DNA of 11,883 nucleotides from Chromatiales bacterium (lineage in GTDB: Bacteria; Pseudomonadota; Gammaproteobacteria; Chromatiales; Chromatiaceae): positions 1 to 11,883 of the forward strand of contig JANTHH010000072.1 in NCBI GenBank assembly GCA_024762485.1, given 5' to 3'. Both the position numbers and the translations under genes were made by a program. Under the pieces are notes generated by a model. That model made no database searches, was not told the origin of the DNA, and worked only from the letters and a program-made list of their open reading frames with translations. This document shows positions 1-6,412 of the stretch, piece by piece; the stretch's first letter is position 1; every line of letters starts with the position of its first letter.

Positions 1-756
1 GACTGGCTGCTGTTCATGAACCCCGACGTGGTGTGCGACTGGCCCAACCTGCAGGCGCTGTGGCAGGCCGCGCGTGAACATGCAGAGTGGGCCATCCTCA
101 GCGCCCCGCAATACGACGACCGTGGCCGGCTGCAGCGCGCCTTCGGCCCCTTCACCAGTCTCGCCACCTTCAGCCCGGCGATCCGTACCCTGCTGCGCTG
201 GTTGCGCCCGCAACGCTATCCCGATCCCCGGACACCGCCGGAGCAGATCAAGGGGATACTCGCCGTCGACTGGGTCAGCGGCTCCCTGCTGCTGACCTCA
301 CGGGCGGTGTTCGAGCGCCTGGGTGGCTGGGACGAGGACTTCTGGCTCTACAGCGAGGATGCGGATATCTGCCGCCGTGCCCACGACCTGGGCCTGGCGG
401 TGGGCTATTTTCCCGGCGCCCGTTTCCGCCACAGCCATGCCGCCGCGACCCGGGCCAATCCGGCCGTCAAGGTGCTGAGCAAGAGCGAGACGCTGCTGTC
501 AAAGTACGTCTATCTGCGCAAGCACGAGCCCGGCTGGCAGGGCCGGCTGATGCGCGCCTGGCTGCAGCTGCAAGTGCTGCTGGCCCGGCCCTTCTACGAC
601 CTGCTCGACATACTGCTGCTGGGACGCTCCGGGTCGCTGCACCAGCGTCGACTGATCTGGCATCGCCTGTGGGACTACTTTCGCCGGGTGCGGCGTGATG
701 GTGTGATACTCAGCGAGCGATCGCGCAACTACCCCGGTGTAGAATCCGTTTCATGA
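1..756 (+). CDS. Family 2 glycosyltransferase, rhamnosyltransferase-like (5' end cut off)
   Basis: The reading frame is open from base 1 (first residues DWLLFMNPDV), so this is the C-terminal 251 residues and the true start lies outside the window. The NPD at residues 7-9 matches the metal- and nucleotide-sugar-binding aspartate region of GT-A, family 2 enzymes. VDWVSGSLLLTSRAVFERLG (about 89-108) followed by GGWDEDFWLYSEDADICRR is the acceptor and catalytic-base region of WbbL/rhamnosyltransferase-like members, with the ED-x-D motif at 119-122. Roughly 80-100 N-terminal residues are missing. Such enzymes transfer a sugar from a nucleotide donor to a growing cell-surface glycan at the cytoplasmic face of the inner membrane. 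The stop overlaps the next start (ATGA), so a methyltransferase is co-translated. Donor and acceptor sugars cannot be deduced. The family call is firm; the rhamnosyl specificity is only a resemblance. Confidence 0.88.
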   Translation, partial: DWLLFMNPDVVCDWPNLQALWQAAREHAEWAILSAPQYDDRGRLQRAFGPFTSLATFSPAIRTLLRWLRPQRYPDPRTPPEQIKGILAVDWVSGSLLLTSRAVFERLGGWDEDFWLYSEDADICRRAHDLGLAVGYFPGARFRHSHAAATRANPAVKVLSKSETLLSKYVYLRKHEPGWQGRLMRAWLQLQVLLARPFYDLLDILLLGRSGSLHQRRLIWHRLWDYFRRVRRDGVILSERSRNYPGVESVS

Positions 757-1379
757 GTGACAACGATTATTATCATCACGAGCGCCCCGAACTGGTGGCC
801 TTGGTGCCGCAAGATGCCGGTCGGGTGCTCGATGTGGGTTGCGGTGCCGGCGCCATGTCCGCGGCCATTCGCCGCGAGCGCGGTGCCGGCGAACTGTGGG
901 GCATGGAGATCGTCCCCTCCATGGCGAAGAAGGCCGAGGCCAATCCCGCCCTGGACAAGGTGCTCGCCGGCAACGTGGAGGAACGGGTGGCCGAGCTGCC
1001 CGAGGGCTACTTCGACTGCATCGTCGCCGGTGACGTGCTCGAACACCTGGTCGATCCCTGGGCCACGCTGGCGCGGCTGCATGCCGCCCTCAAGCCCGGC
1101 GGTCTGTTCATCTGCAGCATCCCCAATATCCGCAACCTCTCCTTCATCCTCAAGCTGCTGTTCAAGGGCAGCTTCGAGTACAAGGACTCGGGGGTGATGG
1201 ACCGCACCCACCTGCGCTTTTTCGCCCGCAGGGACGTGGAGCAGTTGTTCCGAGGTGCCGGTTTCGAGCATCCCGAGGTCAGCAAGCTGCGGCCCAAGCC
1301 CGGGCTGTTCAAGGTGCTGGCCCGGGCGGTCTTCGGTGACCTGGTGATCAAGGGCTTTCTGGTGACGGCGCGCAAGTAA
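753..1379 (+). CDS. Class I SAM-dependent methyltransferase
   Basis: A 208-residue protein with the SAM-binding motif I RVLDVGCGAGAMSAAI at 24-39, an acidic motif II position in GMEI (50-53), and the post-motif block FDCIVAGDVLEHLVDPW at 87-103 followed by LKPGGLF and SIPNIRN. This is the Methyltransf_11/23 pattern. MDRTHLRFF at 149-157 is characteristic of methyltransferases found in polysaccharide gene clusters. The ATG overlaps the glycosyltransferase stop by 4 bp and no clear Shine-Dalgarno sequence precedes it, so translational coupling is likely. Together the pair suggests methylation of a surface glycan or its lipid-linked precursor, but that role is inferred from context and the substrate is unknown. 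Ubiquinone-type or small-molecule methylation is an alternative. Confidence 0.88.
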   Translation: MSDNDYYHHERPELVALVPQDAGRVLDVGCGAGAMSAAIRRERGAGELWGMEIVPSMAKKAEANPALDKVLAGNVEERVAELPEGYFDCIVAGDVLEHLVDPWATLARLHAALKPGGLFICSIPNIRNLSFILKLLFKGSFEYKDSGVMDRTHLRFFARRDVEQLFRGAGFEHPEVSKLRPKPGLFKVLARAVFGDLVIKGFLVTARK

Positions 1380-1396
1380 GTCACGGACCTTTTGGT

Positions 1397-1402
1397 TACA
1401 AT
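1397..1402 (+). promoter_or_regulatory. Possible -10 box upstream of dgkA
   Basis: TACAAT matches the sigma70 -10 consensus at 5 of 6 positions and lies 34 bp before the dgkA ATG, in the only non-coding gap (56 bp) between the methyltransferase and dgkA. No convincing -35 hexamer sits 16-18 bp upstream, and the TG of an extended -10 is off by one base. It would let dgkA be expressed apart from the glycan genes, but the support is weak. Confidence 0.3.
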
Positions 1403-1435
1403 CGCCGCCTTTATGGCGAGTGATGCGGGGACTGC

Positions 1436-1807
1436 ATGGCCTATCAGAACGCCCGGGGCCTGAAACGGCTGATGAATGCCTTCCGTTATTCCAAGGAGGG
1501 TTTCCGCAAGTGTTTCAAGTACGAGGAGGCCTTTCGCCAGGAGGTGTTTGCCTCCTTCGTTTTCGTGCCACTGGGTATCTGGCTGGGCGAGACGGGCGTG
1601 GAGCGGGCCATCCTGGTGGGTGCCTGGATGATGGTGCTGATCGTCGAGCTGCTGAACTCGGCGGTGGAGGCCAACGTGGACCGGGTCGGTCTCGAGCCGC
1701 ACAAGCTGTCGGCGCGCGCCAAGGACATCGCCTCGGCCGCAGTGCTGACCAGTCTCACCATGGCGGCCACCGTGTGGGCCCTGATATTGCTGCCGCGCTG
1801 GCTGTGA
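1436..1807 (+). CDS. dgkA: Diacylglycerol kinase
   Basis: A 123-residue integral membrane protein, the normal size for bacterial DgkA. It phosphorylates diacylglycerol with ATP to give phosphatidic acid, recycling lipid left over from periplasmic glycan modification. An amphipathic N-terminus (GLKRLMNAFRYSKEGF) precedes three hydrophobic helices at about 36-50, 57-78 and 98-119. The signature ELLNSAVEANVDRVG at 71-85 aligns with the E. coli active site; E71, N74 and E78 correspond to E. coli E69, N72 and E76. SARAKDIASAAV at 92-103 is the second conserved block. A GGGGA sequence a few bases before the ATG serves as ribosome binding site. The next gene begins 34 bp after its stop. Confidence 0.95.
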   Translation: MAYQNARGLKRLMNAFRYSKEGFRKCFKYEEAFRQEVFASFVFVPLGIWLGETGVERAILVGAWMMVLIVELLNSAVEANVDRVGLEPHKLSARAKDIASAAVLTSLTMAATVWALILLPRWL

Positions 1808-1841
1808 GGCCGCGCCCGAACATCTGCTGAGAGGAAATCGA

Positions 1842-2774
1842 ATGTCTGCCCTTATCTGCGGCTCCTTCGCCTACGACAACATCATGGTCTTCCAGGGCCG
1901 CTTCAAGGACCACATCCTGCCCGACCAGGTGCACATCCTGAATGTCTCCTTTCTGGTGCCGGAGATGCGCCGCGAGTTCGGCGGCTGTGCCGGCAACATC
2001 GCCTACAACCTCGGGCTGCTCGGCGGCGAGGGCGCGCCCATGGGCACCGTGGGCACCGACTTCGCCCCCTATGCCGACTGGATGGACCGCCAGGGCGTGT
2101 CGCGCCGCTATCTCAAGGTGATCGAGGGCAGCTACACCGCCCAGGCCTACATCACCACCGACCAGGACGACAATCAGATCACCGCCTTCCACCCGGGGGC
2201 GATGAACGAGGCCCACGAATGCCACGTCGGCGATGCCGAGGGCGTGACCCTGGGCCTGGTCTCGCCTGACGGCATGCAGGGTATGATCCAGCACGCCGAG
2301 CAGTTCGCCGAGGCGGGCATCCCCTTCATCTTCGATCCGGGTCAGGGCATGCCCATGTTCAACGGTGATGATCTCAATCGTTTCGCCGACCAGGCCAGCT
2401 ATCTGGCCTTCAACGACTACGAGGCCAGGCTGATGGCCGAGCGCACCGGCAAGTCCATCGAGCAGCTGGCGCAGCAGGTGGAGGCGGTGATCGTCACCCG
2501 TGGCGGCGAGGGCTCCAGCATCCATAGCGGCGGCAAGGTGATCGAGATCCCCGCGGCGCCGGTGAGCAAGCTGGCCGACCCGACCGGCTGTGGCGACGCC
2601 TATCGTGCCGGCATCCTCTACGGCCTGCAGAACGACATGGACTGGGAGACCACCGGGCGCATCGCCGCCCTGATGGGGGCGATCAAGATCGAGCAGGCGG
2701 GCACCCAGAACCACAGCTTCGGCCGCGATGCCTTCGAGTACCGTTTCAAAGAGGCCTTCGGCTTCGATCTCTGA
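1842..2774 (+). CDS. PfkB-family carbohydrate/nucleoside kinase (adenosine kinase-like)
   Basis: A 310-residue ribokinase-fold enzyme that would transfer the ATP gamma-phosphate to a sugar or nucleoside hydroxyl in the cytoplasm. REFGGCAGNIAYNLGLLGG at 44-62 is the N-terminal PfkB signature that contacts substrate. VTRGGEGS at 218-225 and DPTGCGDAYRAG at 246-257 form the ATP/anion-hole region, with D252 as the presumed catalytic base. The usual DTxGAGD motif reads DPTGCGD here, a variant I associate with adenosine kinase-like members. It starts behind a GAGAGGA ribosome binding site and ends 8 bp before moaB, whose Shine-Dalgarno sequence overlaps the kinase stop. It therefore appears to be co-transcribed with the molybdenum-cofactor genes. 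The substrate is not determinable; adenosine, ribose and fructose-type sugars all remain possible. Confidence 0.85.
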   Translation: MSALICGSFAYDNIMVFQGRFKDHILPDQVHILNVSFLVPEMRREFGGCAGNIAYNLGLLGGEGAPMGTVGTDFAPYADWMDRQGVSRRYLKVIEGSYTAQAYITTDQDDNQITAFHPGAMNEAHECHVGDAEGVTLGLVSPDGMQGMIQHAEQFAEAGIPFIFDPGQGMPMFNGDDLNRFADQASYLAFNDYEARLMAERTGKSIEQLAQQVEAVIVTRGGEGSSIHSGGKVIEIPAAPVSKLADPTGCGDAYRAGILYGLQNDMDWETTGRIAALMGAIKIEQAGTQNHSFGRDAFEYRFKEAFGFDL

Positions 2775-2782
2775 GGTGAACC

Positions 2783-3301
2783 ATGAGTGAGCGCGAATTC
2801 CAGCCGCTGAGGATCGCGGTATTGACCATCTCCGACAGCCGCACCGAGGCGGACGACAAGTCCGGCAACTGGCTGCGCGACGCGGTGGCCGAGGCCGGCC
2901 ATCAGGTGGTGGAGAAGACCATTGTGCCCGACGACATCTACCAGGTGCGCGCGGTGGTCTCGCGCTGGATCGCCGACCCGGCGTTGCAGGTGGTCGTCAG
3001 CACCGGCGGCACGGGGGTGACCGGTCGCGACAGCACTCCCGAGGCAGTGGCCCCCCTGCTGGACAAGCAGATCGAGGGCTTCGGCGAGCTGTTCCGCCAG
3101 CTCAGCTTCGAGGAGATCGGCGCCTCCACCCTGCAGTCGCGCTGCATCGGCGGGCTGGCCAATGCCACCTTCGTGTTCTGTCTGCCCGGCTCCTCGGGCG
3201 CCTGCCGAACCGGCTGGGAGCGGATACTGAAGCCGCAACTGGATCTGCGCACCAAGCCCTGCAACTTCACCATGCTGATTCCACGCCTGAACGAGAGCTG
3301 A
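2783..3301 (+). CDS. moaB: Molybdenum cofactor biosynthesis protein B
   Basis: A 172-residue protein close in length to E. coli MoaB (170). The MoCF signature STGGTGVTGRDSTPEAV spans 73-89. The MoaB-specific stretch EGFGELFRQLSFEEIG followed by STLQSRCIGG is present at about 98-124, and LPGSSGACRTGWE with the LRTKPCNF tail closes the domain. MoaB/MogA proteins bind molybdopterin; MogA and several MoaB proteins adenylylate it before metal insertion, while the exact E. coli MoaB role is less settled. No separate MogA is seen here, so this MoaB may supply the adenylyltransferase step; that is inference. It lies 8 bp after the kinase gene with a GAGGTGA ribosome site, and 4 bp before moeA. Confidence 0.94.
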   Translation: MSEREFQPLRIAVLTISDSRTEADDKSGNWLRDAVAEAGHQVVEKTIVPDDIYQVRAVVSRWIADPALQVVVSTGGTGVTGRDSTPEAVAPLLDKQIEGFGELFRQLSFEEIGASTLQSRCIGGLANATFVFCLPGSSGACRTGWERILKPQLDLRTKPCNFTMLIPRLNES

Positions 3302-3305
3302 ACCG

Positions 3306-4544
3306 ATGAGCGACTGCGGCTGCACCCCGACACTGTCCGGCCTGAAAAGTTACGACGAGGCCCTCGAACTGCTGCTGTCACAGGCCGTGCCGGTGACCGG
3401 GACCGAGCGCGTGCCGCTCACCAAGGCACTCGGGCGGGTGCTCGCCGAGCCCGTCACCAGCCTCATCGACGTACCCGGCTGGGACTACAGCGCCATGGAC
3501 GGCTACGCTGTGCGCGTCGCCGATGTGCCGGCTGCCGGCACCACGCTGCCGGTGTCCCAGCGCATCCCGGCCGGCAGTGCCCCCCAGCCACTCGAGCCCG
3601 GTACCGCGGCGCGCATCTTCACCGGTGCCCCCATCCCCGAGGGCTGCGACAGTGTAGTGATCCAGGAGGTGTGCGAGGCCGGTGACGGGCAGGTCACCAT
3701 CGGCGAGGCCGTGCAGGCCGGTCAGAATATCCGCCGCCGCGGCGAGGACATCGGCCAAGGCGAGCAGATCATCGCCGCCGGCACCCGGCTGGCCGCGCAG
3801 CACCTGGGGCTGGCGGCATCGGTCGGTGTCGATGAACTGACCGTCTATCGCCGCCTGCGGGTGGCCATCTTCACCAGTGGTGACGAGCTGGTCACCCCGG
3901 GTGAGCCGCTGGCGCCGGGCAAGATCTACAATTCCAACCGCTACACCGCGACCGGTCTGTTGCAGGCGCTCGACTGCGAGGTGATCGACCTGGGCGTGGT
4001 CGAGGACGACCTGGAGGCAACCGTCGAGGCCATGCGCCGCGCCAGCGGGCAGGCCGACCTGGTGCTGGCCAGCGGGGGCGTGTCCGTCGGCGAGGAGGAT
4101 CACGTCAAGCCGGCGGTGGAGCGGCTCGGCAGCCTGGAGATGTGGAAGATCGCCATCCGCCCGGGCAAGCCGGTGGCCTTCGGCCGCATCGGCGATGCCG
4201 ATTTCTTCGGTTCCCCCGGCAACCCGGTCTCGCTGTTCGTCACCTTCCTGCTGTTCGCGCGTCCTTTCATCCACAAGCGTCAGGGGATGCGCGAATGCGT
4301 GCCCCTGACGGTGCAGGCCGTGGCGGACTTCGACTGGCCGCGGCCGGACAAGCGCCGCGAATTCCACCGTGCCCGTCTCTGGCATGACGCCGGGGGCGTG
4401 GCACGGTTGAGCGTGCATCCCTCGCGTTCCTCCGGGGTGCTCAGCTCGGTGACCTGGGCCAACGGCCTAGTGGTCATCCCGGAGGGAAAAACCATCAGCA
4501 AGGGCGAGCGGGTGGACTTCCTGCCCTTCGGGGAGCTGTTCTGA
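3306..4544 (+). CDS. moeA: Molybdopterin molybdenumtransferase
   Basis: A 412-residue protein, matching E. coli MoeA (411). MoeA inserts molybdate into adenylylated molybdopterin to give active molybdenum cofactor. Recognisable blocks are DVPGWDYSAMDGYAVR at 55-70, IFTGAPIPEGCDSVVIQE at 104-121, RRGEDIGQGE at 144-153, IFTSGDELVTPG at 188-199 with KIYNSNRY, ASGGVSVGEEDHVK at 255-268, and KIAIRPGKPVAFG followed by GSPGNPVSLFVTF at 302-314. In that last motif a Ser precedes PGNPVS where Leu is usual. The N-terminus carries an unusual CGC (residues 4-6). It starts 4 bp after moaB, and its TGA overlaps the moaD start by one base, so the three genes are translationally linked. Confidence 0.96.
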   Translation: MSDCGCTPTLSGLKSYDEALELLLSQAVPVTGTERVPLTKALGRVLAEPVTSLIDVPGWDYSAMDGYAVRVADVPAAGTTLPVSQRIPAGSAPQPLEPGTAARIFTGAPIPEGCDSVVIQEVCEAGDGQVTIGEAVQAGQNIRRRGEDIGQGEQIIAAGTRLAAQHLGLAASVGVDELTVYRRLRVAIFTSGDELVTPGEPLAPGKIYNSNRYTATGLLQALDCEVIDLGVVEDDLEATVEAMRRASGQADLVLASGGVSVGEEDHVKPAVERLGSLEMWKIAIRPGKPVAFGRIGDADFFGSPGNPVSLFVTFLLFARPFIHKRQGMRECVPLTVQAVADFDWPRPDKRREFHRARLWHDAGGVARLSVHPSRSSGVLSSVTWANGLVVIPEGKTISKGERVDFLPFGELF

Positions 4545-4801
4545 TGGCCGTGGAAATCCTCTATTTCGCCAGTCTGCGCGAGCGTCTCGGCTGCGACCGG
4601 GAGCGCCTGGATCTGCCCGAGGGGGTGGATGATCTCGCCGCGCTGATCGATTTTCTGCGCCAGCGCGGTGGCGACTGGGCAGAGGTGCTGGGCGGCGAGC
4701 AGCCGGTGCTGATGGCTATCAATCAGGAGATGGCAAAACCCGACGATGCCATCGCCGATGGGGACGAGATCGGCCTGTTCCCGCCCGTGACCGGCGGCTG
4801 A
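4544..4801 (+). CDS. moaD: Molybdopterin synthase small (sulfur carrier) subunit
   Basis: An 85-residue ubiquitin-fold protein of normal MoaD length. It begins with the beta-strand IxYFASLRERLG, contains VLMAINQEMAKPDDAIADGD, and ends in the family tail LFPPVTGG. The C-terminal Gly-Gly is adenylylated by MoeB and carries the thiocarboxylate that donates sulfur to precursor Z when bound to MoaE. The start overlaps the moeA stop (TGATG). In many genomes moaE follows directly, but here the next gene is a ParA-type ATPase and no MoaE is encoded in the window. MoaE, MoaA and MoaC must be supplied elsewhere if the pathway works. Confidence 0.93.
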   Translation: MAVEILYFASLRERLGCDRERLDLPEGVDDLAALIDFLRQRGGDWAEVLGGEQPVLMAINQEMAKPDDAIADGDEIGLFPPVTGG

Positions 4802-4817
4802 CCGGCGTCGCGGTGCC

Positions 4818-4846
4818 TTGCCCCGCCCGGCAAACTTGTCTCTAAT
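4818..4846 (+). promoter_or_regulatory. Candidate sigma70 promoter for the parA-like gene
   Basis: TTGCCC (4818-4823, 4 of 6 matches to the -35 consensus) is followed by a 17-bp spacer and TCTAAT (4841-4846, 5 of 6 matches to the -10 consensus). Transcription would begin near 4853, leaving a leader of about 34 bases before the ATG at 4887. The site lies in the 85-bp gap after moaD and suggests the ATPase is expressed separately from the molybdenum-cofactor genes. It also argues against using the TTG at 4818 as a start codon. Confidence 0.45.
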
Positions 4847-4886
4847 TACGCACGTCACGACACCACGTTTCCCCGGGGAGAGAGCC

Positions 4887-5516
4887 ATGCGACACATCAT
4901 GTGTATGAATGCCAAGGGCGGCTGTGGCAAGACCACCCTGGCCACCAACCTGTCCACCTGGTTCGCGGATGACGGCGCCCGGGTGGCGCTGGCGGATTTC
5001 GACCCGCAGAAGAGCAGTCTCGACTGGCTGCAGGCGCGGGAGGACTACGAGGGTGTCCCCACCATCGAGGGCATCGATGCACTGGCCGGTCCGGTGCGGC
5101 CGCCGCGCGGCACCGATTACCTGGTCATGGATGCGCCTGCGGGCACCCATGGCAAGGTGGTGAGCGACATGCTGCGCCGGGTCGATGACCTCATCGTGCC
5201 GGTGCTGCCCTCGCCCATCGACATGCGCGCGGTACAGCGATTCATCGAGGAGCTGCTGCACACCGGCCGGGTCAGCCGGGAGCAGACCCGCATCGCGCTG
5301 GTGGCCAACCGGGTGCGCGAGAATACGCGCATCTTCCACCAGCTGGAGGACTTCCTGTCCCGTACCGGCATCCCCTTTCTGACCCACCTGCGCGAGAGCC
5401 AGAATTACATCCGCGCCGCCGAGACCGGGCTGGGTATCTTCGAGCTGGCCCCTGCCATGGTCTACAAGGACGTGGTGTTGTGGGACCCCCTGCTGGAGTG
5501 GCTGGAGGCCGCCTGA
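4887..5516 (+). CDS. Orphan ParA/MinD-family ATPase
   Basis: A 209-residue deviant Walker A ATPase. Walker A is NAKGGCGKTTLATNL at 8-22, with signature lysine K10 and catalytic lysine K15. Walker A' is LADFDPQKSS at 35-44 and Walker B is YLVMDAPAG at 78-86. VPVLPSPIDMRAVQRFIEEL (104-123) and LRESQNYIRAAETGLGIFEL (168-187) match an orphan ParA group I recall from gammaproteobacteria. Such proteins dimerise on ATP and usually position a cargo on the nucleoid or membrane. No ParB, DNA-binding partner or parS-like cluster is nearby, so chromosome partition is unlikely to be its job and the cargo is unknown. I chose the ATG at 4887 because GGGGAGAG precedes it and the Walker A motif begins at residue 8, as is usual. 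An upstream in-frame TTG at 4818 is less likely. Confidence 0.85.
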   Translation: MRHIMCMNAKGGCGKTTLATNLSTWFADDGARVALADFDPQKSSLDWLQAREDYEGVPTIEGIDALAGPVRPPRGTDYLVMDAPAGTHGKVVSDMLRRVDDLIVPVLPSPIDMRAVQRFIEELLHTGRVSREQTRIALVANRVRENTRIFHQLEDFLSRTGIPFLTHLRESQNYIRAAETGLGIFELAPAMVYKDVVLWDPLLEWLEAA

Positions 5517-5555
5517 GCCCGCCGCTTTTCTGCAAGTTTCCCACCATGGGCTACA

Positions 5556-5600
5556 TTTGATCAGGATGGCGCGGCCAAGTACCGCGCCACGAGGATCAAA
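5556..5600 (+). promoter_or_regulatory. Two-part hairpin in the leader of the DUF2189 gene
   Basis: An inner perfect 8-bp stem TGGCGCGG/CCGCGCCA (5567-5574 with 5582-5589) encloses a 7-base loop CCAAGTA. It is flanked by a second perfect 7-bp stem TTTGATC/GATCAAA (5556-5562 with 5594-5600), separated from the first by a symmetric 4x4 internal loop (AGGA opposite CGAG). The structure ends four bases before the Shine-Dalgarno sequence AAGGAGGAG. There is no following T-run, so it is not a typical intrinsic terminator. A leader structure or a binding site is more likely. Confidence 0.55.
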
Positions 5601-5614
5601 CCCAAGGAGGAGAC

Positions 5615-6412
5615 ATGACCGACCACAGCACCCTCCCGCAGACACCCGAGGAGAATCTGCGGCCCCTGCTGCTGCCCGCACGGCAGATCGCCTGTTTCGC
5701 CCCCCTGCACTGGCTCGCGCTGGGCTGGCAGGATCTCAAGCGCGCCCCCCGCCAGAGCCTGGCCTACGGCGTCGGCCTGGTGATGCTGGGTTATCTCATC
5801 GCCGCCCTGGTCTGGAACGGCAATGCCACCCTGACCCTGTTTACCCTGGTCACCGGCCTGATCATCATGGGCCCGGCCCTGGCCTTCGGCCTCTATTCCA
5901 TCAGCCGCCAGCTGGAGATGGGCCTGAAGCCCCGCCTCGGTTACTGCTTCCGCGAGAAGCGCAAGCATCTGCGCAACGAGTTGCTGTTCGCGCTGCTGCT
6001 GCTGATCGTCCTGCTGGTGTGGGCACGGGCGGCCTCCATGGTGCACGTGTTCTTTCCAATTGGTGGCGACCAGCCACTCAGCGCCTGGCTGGAATTTTTC
6101 GCCATCGGCAGTGCGGTGGGCGCGATCTTCGCCGGCATCGTGTTCACCATCAGTGCCTTCTCGCTGCCGCTGATGCTCGACAAGGAGGTGGACGCAATCA
6201 CCGGTGTGCTCACCAGCATCAACGCGGTGCTGCGCAACAAGCCGGCGATGCTGGTGTGGGCGGGGCTGATCGTCGCACTGATGCTGCTTGGCTTTGCCAC
6301 CGCGATGCTCGGGCTGGTGGTGGTGCTGCCGCTGATCGGCCATGCCACCTGGCACGGCTACCGCGAGACCATCATCACCGAGGGGATCGAGACACCGTCC
6401 GATCAGGCCTGA
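5615..6412 (+). CDS. DUF2189-family integral membrane protein
   Basis: A 265-residue polytopic inner-membrane protein of unknown function. Hydrophobic segments lie at about 49-67, 73-95, 123-141, 160-186 and 211-241, giving five or six helices. Features I associate with DUF2189 (PF09955) include WLALGWQDLKRAPRQSLAYG just before the first helix, GPALAFGLYSISRQLE at 86-101, a cytoplasmic RLGYCFREKRKHLRNE loop, LPLMLDKEVDAITGVLTS at 184-201 and a final HATWHGYRETI. The N-terminus is polar with no signal peptide. The ribosome site AAGGAGGAG is very strong. The gene follows the ParA-like gene by 98 bp, and its last 10 bp overlap the end of the opposite-strand SDR gene. The family assignment is from memory of sequence pattern. 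Confidence 0.8.
   Translation: MTDHSTLPQTPEENLRPLLLPARQIACFAPLHWLALGWQDLKRAPRQSLAYGVGLVMLGYLIAALVWNGNATLTLFTLVTGLIIMGPALAFGLYSISRQLEMGLKPRLGYCFREKRKHLRNELLFALLLLIVLLVWARAASMVHVFFPIGGDQPLSAWLEFFAIGSAVGAIFAGIVFTISAFSLPLMLDKEVDAITGVLTSINAVLRNKPAMLVWAGLIVALMLLGFATAMLGLVVVLPLIGHATWHGYRETIITEGIETPSDQA

Noticed and set aside
740..745. TAGAAT as a -10 box for the methyltransferase gene
   Set aside because: It has no -35 at the right distance, and the start point would fall on the ATG itself. The ATGA overlap with the glycosyltransferase explains expression better.
1755..4418. Long minus-strand frames opposite the kinase and moeA (319 and 346 residues)
   Set aside because: The His/Gly/Asp-rich, repetitive translations are typical of antisense frames in GC-rich genes, while the + strand products match known families throughout.
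5557..5599. FNR-type site from TTGAT and ATCAA
   Set aside because: The half-sites are 33 bp apart instead of 4, so they cannot form an FNR box. They are the outer arms of the hairpin.
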